Positions 9,947-18,378 of a stretch of 64,000 bases of DNA are shown one piece after another. The notes below the pieces were generated by a model. That model was not told where the DNA came from and did not search any database. It saw only the letters and a program-made list of their open reading frames with translations. Location: positions 124,001-188,000 of the forward strand of contig JBFMAX010000003.1 of the NCBI GenBank assembly GCA_040755395.1. Direction: 5' to 3'. Numbering within the stretch: position 1 is the stretch's first letter; each line of letters begins with the position of its first letter. The stretch comes from Nitrospirota bacterium (GTDB taxonomy: Bacteria; Nitrospirota; Nitrospiria; Nitrospirales; Nitrospiraceae). The position numbers were made by a program, and so were the translations under genes.

Positions 9947-11202
9947 TATAAAAATCCGGCGACGGCCCGTTCGAGCCTGGCCAGGGAGACCGACAGGTTG
10001 AAGCGGGCCAGCACGTAGTCCACGAGCACCTGTTGCCGGACCCGCTGGGCGTCCAGCACCTCCAGCAGGCTGGCCGCTCCCTGCTTGAAGCTGAATTCCG
10101 CGATGCGGAGCGCTTCCTGCGCCTGTTTGAGGAGGCCTTGCTCGAACACGTCGATCAGGTTCGCCGTCGTCTGCGCGTCCTGAAAATGCTGGTTGACGGC
10201 CCGCAGCAATTCGTTGCGGGCCCGAAGCAGTTCCGCTTCTTCCCGGCGCCTGGCACCGAGGGCTGCGGCGATCTCGCCTTGACGCAGGTACCAAATCGGG
10301 GTCGGCACGGCGATGCCGCCGTAAAACGCTTCGCGGCCGGCTTCGCGGCTGTATCCGCCGAAGACGTTGACGTTCGGCACCCGGCTCTGTTCCTCCTTCA
10401 CCACCGTGAGCCCGGCCCGCTCGACCAGGTGTTGAAGGCGACGGATGGCGGGGTGTTGTTCGAGCGCGCGGGCGGTGAGATCGCTCAGCTCCATGCTCTT
10501 GGGGAAGTGCTCGAAGTCCCCGGTGATCTCATAGGTCGGCCCCAAGGCGCCGACCGTGAGCGTGTCCAGCACCACACGATTCACCCGGACGGAGTTCTGC
10601 GCCCGCGTGACGACCTGGTTGGCTTTCAACACCTCGACCTGGGCCTTGATGGCTTCGAACTGCGGGGCTTCGCCGGATTTCACACGGGCTCTGACGATCC
10701 GCGCCACTCCCTCGACGATCTCCAAATTCTGTCTGGCCAGATCGAGGGCCTGTTGGGCCTGCAGCAATTCGTAGAAGGCGATCTTGACTTCGGCGATCAA
10801 GTTTAGCTTGACCTCTTCCAATCCCACGCTGGCGCCGGCCAAGCCCGCTTCCGCTTCCCGCTTCCTCGCCGACCGTTTGCCGGTCCATTCCAGGGGTTGC
10901 GTCAGGGTGATCGTGCGTTCCATGAGCCGCGTGCCATCGGGGTCTCGAACGACGGCGTCCGCCGTCTGGCCCAAAATGGTGGGGTTCGGATAGGCCCCGG
11001 CGGCGATCCGTTGCCCGCGACTCTCTTCGATGACCGCTTCGGCTCCGGCGACGGTCGGGTTCCGTTGCAACGCCAAGTCGATGATGTCGGGAAGTTCGTA
11101 GATACGGGGACTTGGGTCCGCCGCGCCCGCCGGGACCGCGCCCTGAAGCAGCATGATCGTGTAAGCGGCGGATATCAGGCGACGGGAAAATCTCGCTGCC
11201 AT
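9946..11202 (-). CDS. czcC: Outer-membrane efflux protein, CzcC/TolC family
   Basis: Trimeric outer-membrane channel of the tripartite pump; 418 residues. It has a signal peptide ending near VPAGAA and two OEP repeats dominated by long helices (for example IAEVKIAFYELLQAQQALDLA and RVRQQVLVDYVLARFNL). ATG 11202 is chosen because GGGAGG lies just upstream and the signal peptide follows immediately; the open frame reaches 11304 but enters a C-rich repeat. It is the first of the three pump genes (C-B-A order). Upstream, 11220-11275, is a C/G-rich inverted repeat (CCCTCCCC...GGGAGGGG). Confidence 0.92.
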   Translation of the reverse strand: MAARFSRRLISAAYTIMLLQGAVPAGAADPSPRIYELPDIIDLALQRNPTVAGAEAVIEESRGQRIAAGAYPNPTILGQTADAVVRDPDGTRLMERTITLTQPLEWTGKRSARKREAEAGLAGASVGLEEVKLNLIAEVKIAFYELLQAQQALDLARQNLEIVEGVARIVRARVKSGEAPQFEAIKAQVEVLKANQVVTRAQNSVRVNRVVLDTLTVGALGPTYEITGDFEHFPKSMELSDLTARALEQHPAIRRLQHLVERAGLTVVKEEQSRVPNVNVFGGYSREAGREAFYGGIAVPTPIWYLRQGEIAAALGARRREEAELLRARNELLRAVNQHFQDAQTTANLIDVFEQGLLKQAQEALRIAEFSFKQGAASLLEVLDAQRVRQQVLVDYVLARFNLSVSLARLERAVAGFL

Positions 11203-11339
11203 GTTCAGCCTCCCTGGTTCTCCCCCTCCCTGACCCTCCCCCGAGTTGAGGGAGGGGAGGGTGGGGGCCAGCCGCTGGACTTGTGAAATGAATCTTTGGT
11301 ACACCGCACTTGATCTGGTCGCTATAGGACGGAGAGCGG

Positions 11340-11666
11340 TTAGACCAAGGAGAGGGTGGGAGGTCGAAACAGATCCGAGTCGAAGGTCTCCCGCAGCCGG
11401 GAGACACGGTCAGCTAACCACGGTCTTGCGTGTAAGGCGATGTGAAGAGGAGAACCCTGAACGGGAGCGAACTCCGACTCGGCCGTCTCTTCGCCGTCCT
11501 CCGTTTCGGTCAGCCCCTCGGTTCCGCCCGGGAGTTGATCGTGGGCGTGGAATGGACCTCCGGACCGGTCCCGCGTCCAGTCTTCCGCGCACGCCGTACC
11601 AAGGAACTGGACAGTAAAAAGAACCGCCAATATGATAAGAAGGAGCTGACCGTGCCGACGTACCAT
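11340..11666 (-). CDS. Small secreted protein upstream of czcCBA
   Basis: A 108-residue product with a clean signal peptide (MVRRHGQLLLIILAVLFTVQ, then FLGTACA) and an acidic mature region (TEDGEETAESEFAP). ATG 11666 has GAGGGG 9-14 nt upstream. It lies 137 nt before czcC on the same strand, the position in which metal-pump operons often carry small periplasmic accessory proteins (CzcI-like); that role is inference from position only, since there are no His or Met metal-binding clusters. I do not recognise a family. Confidence 0.6.
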   Translation of the reverse strand: MVRRHGQLLLIILAVLFTVQFLGTACAEDWTRDRSGGPFHAHDQLPGGTEGLTETEDGEETAESEFAPVQGSPLHIALHARPWLADRVSRLRETFDSDLFRPPTLSLV

Positions 11667-11864
11667 TACGTCATTCCCCTCGCAACTGCCGCCTAACCCT
11701 AACACGGCGGGAAACCCTTCGGCAATTTCAATTTCCGCTCATTTCCTCATTGACAAGGTAGCCGGTTGCGAACAGCCGGCAGCTTGCAGCGATTCACTGG
11801 CGGCTGCTCGCTCTGCGCTCCTCTCCCTCCAGCGTAAGGAGAGGAATCTTTCTTTGGTCCGGAA

Positions 11865-13235
11865 TCAATTCATCGTCAGCCACCGATCGAGCAGGCGGTC
11901 CAGCACCGCGAGCCGCACCGGCTGGTCCTGCAGAAGCCCCGGCGTGACATCGGAAGGTTCAATGCCGGAAAGCTTGGCGGCGAGCAGCTCGTCCGCGCCG
12001 GTCTTGCCTTCCCGGTCTGCGGGTTGCGGGCCGGACAGGAGAATCTGCACCGGCAGCGCGGGGGCAAGGGCCTCACGCGCTTTAAGAAACGCCTGCAGGT
12101 GACCGAGGATTTCCTCGGGCGGGCGGCCGATCAGGACGATCGCGCCGACGGAGCCGGGAAGGCACTGTTCCCAGACCGACCAGAACCGCTTTTCGATGCG
12201 CACCGCGAGGAGATGGAGCGCCACGCCCGGCGCAATGCGGACACGACCGACATCGATGCGGTGAAGCGGTTTGCCTTCTTCGGTTCCCAGGGCCGCCCAG
12301 CGGGAGCCGGAGAGATCGTGCACGAGTCCCTGGATCAGCTCGCTCTTGCCCGATTTGGCCGCGCCGACGACGAGCACCCGCAACGCCAGCGGCCCGATGC
12401 CGGGCGGGCGTTGCGCGCGCACCCGTTGCGCGATCTGACCGAGCCGTTCGAGCACCTGCCGGACGGCCGGAATCTCCTGCTCTTGCGCGACCGTCGCCTG
12501 CTCCCCGCGCTGTGGCTCGGCCTCTTGCTCGTGCTCCTGCAGGGCCTGGAGGTCCTGGAAGAGGAGGTTGGCCATGCTGGCGGTGATCGGCATCCGCTCC
12601 GGCACCGCGTCCGGGATGAACATGAACCGGCCGGTTTTCCACCCCAACAGGCGAAACAACGGTTCTTCCTTCGCCGGCGATCGGATTTCCGCTTCGACGA
12701 TCACCCCGTCTCGAAAATACAGCGTGCCGGTCCGCTCTCCGTGACTGAGCACCAGCGCGCCGGTTTTCTGCTCGAGCTCCAACGTCTGGATCATATCCAA
12801 CAGATCCACGTCCTCGATCCGACCGCTCAGGCCGATCCGGTCGAGCGGAATCTTCCGGGCCTGCTCGATCCGATCCATCGCGGTCTCGACGCTCTGCGCC
12901 AGCCGTTCCAGCGAGCACGGCTTGGTGAGGTAGTCGTCCCCGCCGACCCGCCGCGCTTTCACCCGGTCCGTGTCCTGGTCTCGGGCGGTGAGAAAGATGA
13001 ACGGAATGGTGCGGGTGGCGGCGTCGCGACGGAGCCGGCTGCACAGCTCGTAGCCGTCCATGCCCGGCATGCCGATGTCGGCGATGATAAGGTCGGGCCG
13101 GTCCTCGGCGATCTTCTGGAGCGCCTCGTGCCCGTTCAGCGCCGTCGTCACCCGGCAATTACGGCCGCTCAGGTACAGCGAGACGATGCGCAACCACTTG
13201 GCCTCGTCGTCGGCAATGAGAATTTTGGGAGGCAT
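11865..13235 (-). CDS. Response regulator with DUF4388 and P-loop GTPase-like domain
   Basis: A 456-residue three-part protein. Residues 1-125 form a receiver domain (ILIADDE, phospho-acceptor Asp in DLIIADIGMPGMDGYEL, TKPCS lysine). Residues about 135-240 match DUF4388/PATAN (LSGRIEDVDLLDMIQTLELE, then TGTLYFRDGVIVEAE), a module seen in PatA and other regulators. Residues about 290-456 are a P-loop domain with Walker A GAAKSGKS and a small-GTPase-like layout (LHRIDVGRVRI in the switch region, GAIVLIGRPP in the fourth strand), but without a clear NKxD motif. It probably couples phosphorylation to a nucleotide switch. Start ATG 13235 is chosen at the first residue of the receiver fold. No kinase is adjacent. 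Confidence 0.87.
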   Translation of the reverse strand: MPPKILIADDEAKWLRIVSLYLSGRNCRVTTALNGHEALQKIAEDRPDLIIADIGMPGMDGYELCSRLRRDAATRTIPFIFLTARDQDTDRVKARRVGGDDYLTKPCSLERLAQSVETAMDRIEQARKIPLDRIGLSGRIEDVDLLDMIQTLELEQKTGALVLSHGERTGTLYFRDGVIVEAEIRSPAKEEPLFRLLGWKTGRFMFIPDAVPERMPITASMANLLFQDLQALQEHEQEAEPQRGEQATVAQEQEIPAVRQVLERLGQIAQRVRAQRPPGIGPLALRVLVVGAAKSGKSELIQGLVHDLSGSRWAALGTEEGKPLHRIDVGRVRIAPGVALHLLAVRIEKRFWSVWEQCLPGSVGAIVLIGRPPEEILGHLQAFLKAREALAPALPVQILLSGPQPADREGKTGADELLAAKLSGIEPSDVTPGLLQDQPVRLAVLDRLLDRWLTMN

Positions 13236-13324
13236 TGAGGAACCGTGACGCGTCATGCGTGACAAGTGAGGCGTGAACGGTGAATCCGAGAGTTGTCCGA
13301 CGATAACGTGTCACGCTTCACGTG
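13236..13324. repeat. Intergenic dyad repeat, CGTGAAGCGTGA family, copy 1
   Basis: Between the response regulator and clpX lie repeated units (TGACGCGTCATGCGTGACAA, GTGAGGCGTGAACGGTGA) and their inverse (TGTCACGCTTCACGTGTCAC). The same vocabulary recurs at 14690-14772, 16734-16822 and 18331-18378, always between or at the edges of genes. It can fold into imperfect hairpins and is best called an interspersed repeat family of unknown function. Confidence 0.7.
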
Positions 13325-14602
13325 TCACTGTATAATTTCCGGTTGTCCCGTGCCGTTGATCACGGCTTCGGTGATGACGACGGACTTGACGCTTGCCAGC
13401 GCCGGGACCTCGTACATCAGGTCCAGCATCACGTCTTCCAGAATCGTGCGGAGCGCGCGGGCGCCGGTTTTCATCGAGGCGGCGCGGTGCGCGATCGCCT
13501 TGACGGCGGCGTCGGTGAATTCGAGACGCACGTGCTCGAGTTCGAACAGCGCCTGGTACTGTTTCACCAGCGCGTTCTTCGGTTCGGTCAACACCCGGAC
13601 GAGCGCGTGCTCGTCGAGATCCGAGAGGGTGGTCAAGACGGGGAAACGGCCGACGAACTCGGGGATGAGCCCGTACTTCAGCAGATCATCGTGCTGGACG
13701 CGGCTCAGCAAGCCGCCGGGAGCCGCGGCCTCGCGCGTGGTCGTGCCGGCGCCGAAGCCCAGGCGTTTCTGCGTCGTGCGCTGGGCCACGATCTGCTCCA
13801 GTCCGACGAACGCGCCGCCGCAGATGAACAGAATGTTGGAGGTATCCACGCGGATGAACTCCTGCTCCGGATGTTTGCGCCCGCCTTTCGGCGGCACGTT
13901 GCAGATCGTTCCTTCCACCAGCTTGAGCAGGGCCTGCTGGACGCCTTCCCCGGATACGTCGCGCGTGATCGAGGCGCTTTCGGACTTGCGGCTGATTTTG
14001 TCGATCTCGTCGATATAGATGATGCCCGTTTCCGCGCGCTTGACGTCGTAGTCGCACGCCTGGAGCAGCTTCAGCACGACGTTCTCGACGTCCTCCCCCA
14101 CGTAGCCGGCCTCGGTGAGGGTGGTGGCGTCGGCGATGGCGAAGGGCACGTGCAGAATTTTGGCGAGCGTCTGGGACAAGAGCGTCTTGCCGGTGCCCGT
14201 CGGGCCGATCATCATGATGTTGCCCTTCTGGAGATCGACGTCCTTCAGCCGTTCCCGGCTCAGAATCCGCTTGTAATGGTTGTGCACGGCGACCGACAGC
14301 ACCTTCTTCGCGCGGTCCTGCCCGATGACGTACTCGTCGAGGATCGCTTTGATTTCGGTCGGCTTGGGGACGCGGACGCCGGCGGAGCCGTCGGTCGCGC
14401 CGCCCGCGCCTTCCTCCGCGAGGAACGCCGAACAGAGCCGAATGCACTCGTCGCAGATCAGCAGGTTCGTGCCGGTCTGGCAGGACGCGCACTGGTAGGC
14501 CGCCGGGCTTTGGACAAGACTTTTGACCGCGGTCTGCCGCTTGCCGCAGAAGGAACAGGACCGGTCGCGCTTGTCTCGATTGTGTCGTGTCTCCCAGAAC
14601 AC
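13325..14602 (-). CDS. clpX: ATP-dependent unfoldase ClpX, variant zinc-binding domain
   Basis: AAA+ hexameric unfoldase that feeds substrates to ClpP; 425 residues. It has Walker A GPTGTGKT, Walker B IIYIDEID, the pore loop GYVGEDVEN, an RKH-type loop (GGRKHPEQ) and a ClpP-docking position reading LGFGAG where IGF is typical. The N-terminal zinc domain is unusual: CSFCGKR...CASC...ICDEC carries an extra CxxC and an insert of about a dozen residues. No clpP or tig lies next to it, which is the normal context, so this may be a second ClpX-type protein. Start is GTG 14602 with AAGG upstream. Confidence 0.93.
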   Translation of the reverse strand: MFWETRHNRDKRDRSCSFCGKRQTAVKSLVQSPAAYQCASCQTGTNLLICDECIRLCSAFLAEEGAGGATDGSAGVRVPKPTEIKAILDEYVIGQDRAKKVLSVAVHNHYKRILSRERLKDVDLQKGNIMMIGPTGTGKTLLSQTLAKILHVPFAIADATTLTEAGYVGEDVENVVLKLLQACDYDVKRAETGIIYIDEIDKISRKSESASITRDVSGEGVQQALLKLVEGTICNVPPKGGRKHPEQEFIRVDTSNILFICGGAFVGLEQIVAQRTTQKRLGFGAGTTTREAAAPGGLLSRVQHDDLLKYGLIPEFVGRFPVLTTLSDLDEHALVRVLTEPKNALVKQYQALFELEHVRLEFTDAAVKAIAHRAASMKTGARALRTILEDVMLDLMYEVPALASVKSVVITEAVINGTGQPEIIQ

Positions 14603-14689
14603 CGAAGTCGCCTTTCTCGGTATCCGACCGATCCCGGCAGAAGCCCAATCTTAGTCCGCGCCGGTACGGAACCTCAAGCGCCCCAAATC

Positions 14690-14772
14690 CGTGAGGCGTG
14701 AAGCGTATGAGGCCAAAGGGTGGAGGAGAAGGTCCTCTTTCTCGTCACGCATCACGTGTCATGCCTCACGGC
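14690..14772. repeat. Intergenic dyad repeat, CGTGAAGCGTGA family, copy 2
   Basis: GTGAGGCGTGAAGCGTATGAGG on one side and CACGCATCACGTGTCATGCC, then TCACGG, on the other form an imperfect inverted repeat upstream of clpX. It overlaps the last codons of the histidine-kinase gene. Same family as at 13236-13324. Confidence 0.65.
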
Positions 14773-16733
14773 GACTTTTCTTTGACGACCGGGAACCGGA
14801 CCGTGAAGGAACTCCCTTTGCCTTCTTCACTGGTCACTGTCAGCGTCCCGCCGTTGTCCTCCACCAATCGTTTCACGTTGGTCAGCCCCAGACCGGTGCC
14901 GTATTCCTTCGTCGTGAAAAAGGGCTCGAAGATGCGGCTGAGATTGGCTTCCGGGATCCCGCAGCCCGTGTCGGCCACCTCGATCTCGACGGAATCCTCG
15001 TCGCCGCGCCGCGTCGTCACGGTCAGACGGCCGCCGTCCGGCATGGCCTCGCGCGCGTTGATCAGGAGGTTGACGAGCGCTTCCTTGACCTGTTCTGGGT
15101 CCACATACAGGGCCGGCAGGTGTTCTTCAAACCGGGTATCGAGCGTGATCCGTTCATGCCCGCCCTGCGCCTTCCACTGCCACAGCGCCGCCTCGGCCAG
15201 GGCCGAGGCCGCCACCGCTTTGAGCTCCGGCGGCTTCTGGCGGGCGTATCGGAGAAAGTCATTGATGCGGTGGGTGAGCCGATCCACTTCGTCGACGATG
15301 TAGCGCGCGACTTCCCGCTTCACCGCCTCGTTCTGGCGTTCTTCGAGCACCAGTTGGGCCGAACTGCGGATCACGCCGAGCGGGTTCCTGAGATCATGGG
15401 CGAGCGCCGCCAACAGTTGGCCCACGGAGGCCAGTTTCTCCCGTCTGATCAGTTCGCTCTGCTGGGATTTGATCGTGCGCAGACTGTCTTCGAGGGCGCT
15501 CCGCATGGCATGGAACGTCGTCGACAAGGCCTCGATCTCGTCTCCGGTGCGGATGTCCGCCGCCGGTTTGTTCTCGATCGGCGGCGAAGGGGCCCCCTCG
15601 AAGAGGGCGGCCACGTTGCGGCGAAGGGCTTCCGCCTCCCGCCGGAGCGCGAGGATCGGGCCGACGATACGCCGACCGACCACGAATCCCATGGAGGCCA
15701 GTCCCACCACCAGCCCGAACCCGATGAGCCCGACGGTAAACAGCATCGAATTGATCGGGGCATAGGTTTCTTCCGGCTGTTGGCGGACGAAGGCGAACCA
15801 CCGTTCTCCGCCGAGGCTCGAGGTGGTCAGTTTGTGGCTGAAACGGACCGGCGCCGAACCGACGATGGAGTGATGGCCGCCGTGCGCATCGTCCTCCGCC
15901 ACGAGCCACAACGGTTCGTTGCGGACGAGTTGATTCAGCAACGCGTCATGAATCAGGTGCGCAGTCGGCGGGAGCACGGGACAGATCAGCGGCGTGCCCT
16001 CCGTGTCCAACAGCATGCCGTGGCCGGTCTGCCCGACGCGGATGGGGAGAATCGTGTTCATCAGCACGTCGCGTCTGATCACCAGTCCCACCACGCCGAT
16101 CGGTTCACGTTCCTCCTCGTCGATGACAGCGACCGCCACGTCGAAGACGAATTCGTTCAGACGGCCGTCGAACCGCAAGGAACTGACGTAGGCCGCATCC
16201 GTTCCTTCCTCGAACGCCTCCTGCCACCATTCCTGATCGGCGTTGAGATACGGAATCTCGGGATCGGTGGATGCGACCACCGCGCCACGGCTGTCCGCGA
16301 TCACCACGCGCACATAATAATTCGCTTGCCGGGCCCAATTCCGGAGATACGTCGTCGTCTGGGCCACCTCGGGCGGACCGCCCAGCAGCCGGGTTCGCAT
16401 CCAGGCCGTCTCACCATCGGCCAGGATGCGGCGGACCTCGGCGTCGCTCTTGCCGGCGTACCGCCGGTTCGCCGTTTGAACGACCCCCCGGACCAGAACA
16501 GGCACGAGCGCCAAGCGTTCGGCACGATCGATCTCCTGATCCACCGCCGCGGCGATGCGAATGGCGGTCGAGCGGGCGATCTCCTGGAACCCGCTGCCGA
16601 TCGAGTGCTTGAGACTGTAAGTGCTGTAGAGATAGGTCGCGATCAGAGCGGCGATGCCGGGCACGATCCCGACGATCAGCAGGGCGATGAAAAACTTCTT
16701 TTGCAGGCCGCCGATCCTGGGCTGGAGTTTCAT
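14766..16733 (-). CDS. Membrane sensor histidine kinase (dCache-HAMP-HisKA-HATPase)
   Basis: A 655-residue inner-membrane sensor. TM1 is at about residues 15-38 (FFIALLIVGIVPGIAALIAT), followed by a 290-residue periplasmic region with dCache character (ANYYVRVVIADSRGAVVAST) and TM2 near 330-352. HAMP and a dimerisation helix come next, with H-box ALAHDLRNPLGVI (phospho-accepting His), N-box NLLINAREAM, G1 DTGCGIPEA, F-box FEPFFTTK and G2 GTGLGLTNVKRL. ATG 16733 is chosen because the upstream in-frame GTG lies inside an intergenic repeat. It follows the NtrC-type regulator on the same strand, its likely partner; the ligand is unknown. Confidence 0.92.
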   Translation of the reverse strand: MKLQPRIGGLQKKFFIALLIVGIVPGIAALIATYLYSTYSLKHSIGSGFQEIARSTAIRIAAAVDQEIDRAERLALVPVLVRGVVQTANRRYAGKSDAEVRRILADGETAWMRTRLLGGPPEVAQTTTYLRNWARQANYYVRVVIADSRGAVVASTDPEIPYLNADQEWWQEAFEEGTDAAYVSSLRFDGRLNEFVFDVAVAVIDEEEREPIGVVGLVIRRDVLMNTILPIRVGQTGHGMLLDTEGTPLICPVLPPTAHLIHDALLNQLVRNEPLWLVAEDDAHGGHHSIVGSAPVRFSHKLTTSSLGGERWFAFVRQQPEETYAPINSMLFTVGLIGFGLVVGLASMGFVVGRRIVGPILALRREAEALRRNVAALFEGAPSPPIENKPAADIRTGDEIEALSTTFHAMRSALEDSLRTIKSQQSELIRREKLASVGQLLAALAHDLRNPLGVIRSSAQLVLEERQNEAVKREVARYIVDEVDRLTHRINDFLRYARQKPPELKAVAASALAEAALWQWKAQGGHERITLDTRFEEHLPALYVDPEQVKEALVNLLINAREAMPDGGRLTVTTRRGDEDSVEIEVADTGCGIPEANLSRIFEPFFTTKEYGTGLGLTNVKRLVEDNGGTLTVTSEEGKGSSFTVRFPVVKEKSP

Positions 16734-16822
16734 AGGGACGTGAAGCGTGAAGCGTGACACGTGATGCGTCGGGAGCGAGATGGCGGGAGCAGTGATCGGT
16801 CACTCATCACCCGTCACGCGTC
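16734..16822. repeat. Intergenic dyad repeat, CGTGAAGCGTGA family, copy 3
   Basis: GACGTGAAGCGTGAAGCGTG followed by ACACGTGATGCGTC on the left, and CACTCATCACCCGTCACGCG then TCAC on the right, fill the gap between the regulator and its kinase. They can pair as an imperfect hairpin in the intercistronic mRNA. Same family as at 13.2, 14.7 and 18.3 kb. Confidence 0.65.
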
Positions 16823-18191
16823 ACTTCAGGTTGTATTTCGCCATTCGGTACCGGAGCGTGTTGCGCGTGACCTTCAGCAGCCGGCTGGCTTCGGACACAT
16901 TGCCGCCGGTTGTTCTGAGGGCCTCCTGCAACATGGCCTTCTCCACCTCCTCCACGGACAGGCCGAGCGACAACAGCGACGGCGGCTCCTTGACCTCTTC
17001 GGCGGCCGGCTGCGCGCCTTTGAGCGGCAGCGGCAGATGGTCCGGCGTGATCTCGTCCTCCTTGCAGGTGATGGTGATCCACTCCACCACGTTGTGAAGC
17101 TCGCGCACGTTGCCGGGCCAGTCATACTCCCGGAGGAGCCTCAGCGCGTCGGGCGACACGCTCCGGATGCGGCTCCCCCGCTCACGTCCGGCTGCGTCGA
17201 GAAACGATTCCAGGATGGGCTTGATGTCTTCCCGGCGTTCCCGCAACGGAGGAATGTGCAGGTGGCAGACGTTCAGACGATAGAACAGGTCTTCCCGGAA
17301 TCGCCCCTTCTTCATCAGCTCGGACAGGTCCTGGTTCGTGGCGCCGATGACCCGGATATCGACGGCGAGGCTGCGCACGCTGCCCAGCGGCTCCACGTGA
17401 TGCGTTTCCAGGACCCGGAGGAGCTTCGCCTGGGCGACGAGACTCATTTCTCCGATTTCATCGAGAAACAAGGTGCCGCGGTCCGCCAACTGGAACCGGC
17501 CGGGCTTGGACTTTTTCGCGTCGGTGAAGGCGCCTTTTTCGTACCCGAAGAGTTCGGATTCGAGAAGCTGTTCGGGAAAGCCGGCGCAGTTGACCGCCAC
17601 GAGCGGACCCTGCGCGCGCGGACTGGCGAGGTGGATGGCCCGCGCCAGCAGTTCCTTGCCGGTGCCGCTCTCGCCCGTGATCAACACGGTGACGTCGGTC
17701 TTGGCGACTTCCATCCCCAGGCGCTTCAACTGGGCCATTTGCGGAGAGACGCTGACCATCCGGTCGAAGCCGAATCGTTCCTGCAGGCCGGCCCGCAGGG
17801 CCTGGTTGGCCCGGGACAGCCGCCGCAACTCGAGCGCCCGCGCGATGACGATTTTCAGCTCTTCGTTGTCGACCGGTTTGGAGATGTAGTCGTAGGCGCC
17901 CTTGCGCATCGCTTCGACGGCGGATTTCACCGTGCCGTATCCGGTGATGATCAGCACGGGGACATCGGGTGCGGTCTTTTTCGCCGTTTCCAACACGTCG
18001 AGGCCCGACACATTGCCGAGCTGCAAGTCGGTCACGATCAGGTCGAAATCCTGCGTCTCGCCGATGAGCTTGATGCCCTCTTCACCGCTGCCGGCCAGAA
18101 CGAGGTCATAGCCCTCCGGTTTGAGCACGAGTTCAAGGAGGCGTCGCATTCGTTCTTCATCTTCGATGACGAGGAGCGTGGGGGGACGCAT
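16821..18191 (-). CDS. Sigma-54-dependent response regulator, NtrC family
   Basis: A 456-residue transcriptional activator. It has an N-terminal receiver (VIEDEERMRRLL, phospho-Asp in FDLIVTDLQLG, SKPVD), a central AAA+ sigma-54 activation domain with Walker A GESGTGKE, the sigma-54-contacting loop GYEKGAFTDA and Walker B GTLFLDEIGEM, then a Fis-type HTH at the C-terminus (GGNVSEASRLLKVTRNTLRY). It is upstream of and co-oriented with the sensor kinase, with an 87-nt gap filled by a repeat. The target genes cannot be inferred; no convincing -24/-12 promoter was found in this window. Confidence 0.95.
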   Translation of the reverse strand: MRPPTLLVIEDEERMRRLLELVLKPEGYDLVLAGSGEEGIKLIGETQDFDLIVTDLQLGNVSGLDVLETAKKTAPDVPVLIITGYGTVKSAVEAMRKGAYDYISKPVDNEELKIVIARALELRRLSRANQALRAGLQERFGFDRMVSVSPQMAQLKRLGMEVAKTDVTVLITGESGTGKELLARAIHLASPRAQGPLVAVNCAGFPEQLLESELFGYEKGAFTDAKKSKPGRFQLADRGTLFLDEIGEMSLVAQAKLLRVLETHHVEPLGSVRSLAVDIRVIGATNQDLSELMKKGRFREDLFYRLNVCHLHIPPLRERREDIKPILESFLDAAGRERGSRIRSVSPDALRLLREYDWPGNVRELHNVVEWITITCKEDEITPDHLPLPLKGAQPAAEEVKEPPSLLSLGLSVEEVEKAMLQEALRTTGGNVSEASRLLKVTRNTLRYRMAKYNLK

Positions 18192-18330
18192 GGCGTGTCC
18201 GGATTCGTGTGGACCGGCTGCTCCGGGATGAAGCCCGGCTATAGCCTACCATTTATCGAGGCGGCGGGAGAAGGGGCCGGTGAGCGGTGAGGGGTAAAGG
18301 GAGAACGGGATAAAGGGATAGAGGGGTAAG

Positions 18331-18378
18331 GGATGGAGAGTGAGGCGTGATGGGTGATGCGCGATGCGTGACGCGTCA
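18331..18378. repeat. Intergenic dyad repeat, CGTGAAGCGTGA family, copy 4
   Basis: GAGGCGTGATGGGTGATGCG followed by CGATGCGTGACGCGTCAGG. It lies between queG and the NtrC-type gene, preceded by a purine-rich run (18255-18330) of GGGATAAAGGGATAGAGGGG type. Only one orientation of the unit is obvious here. Confidence 0.5.

Noticed and set aside
11220-11275. C/G-rich inverted repeat before czcC as a rho-independent terminator
   Set aside because: It lies upstream of the gene in the direction of transcription, has C/G homopolymer arms and no T-run, so it is better seen as a low-complexity repeat.
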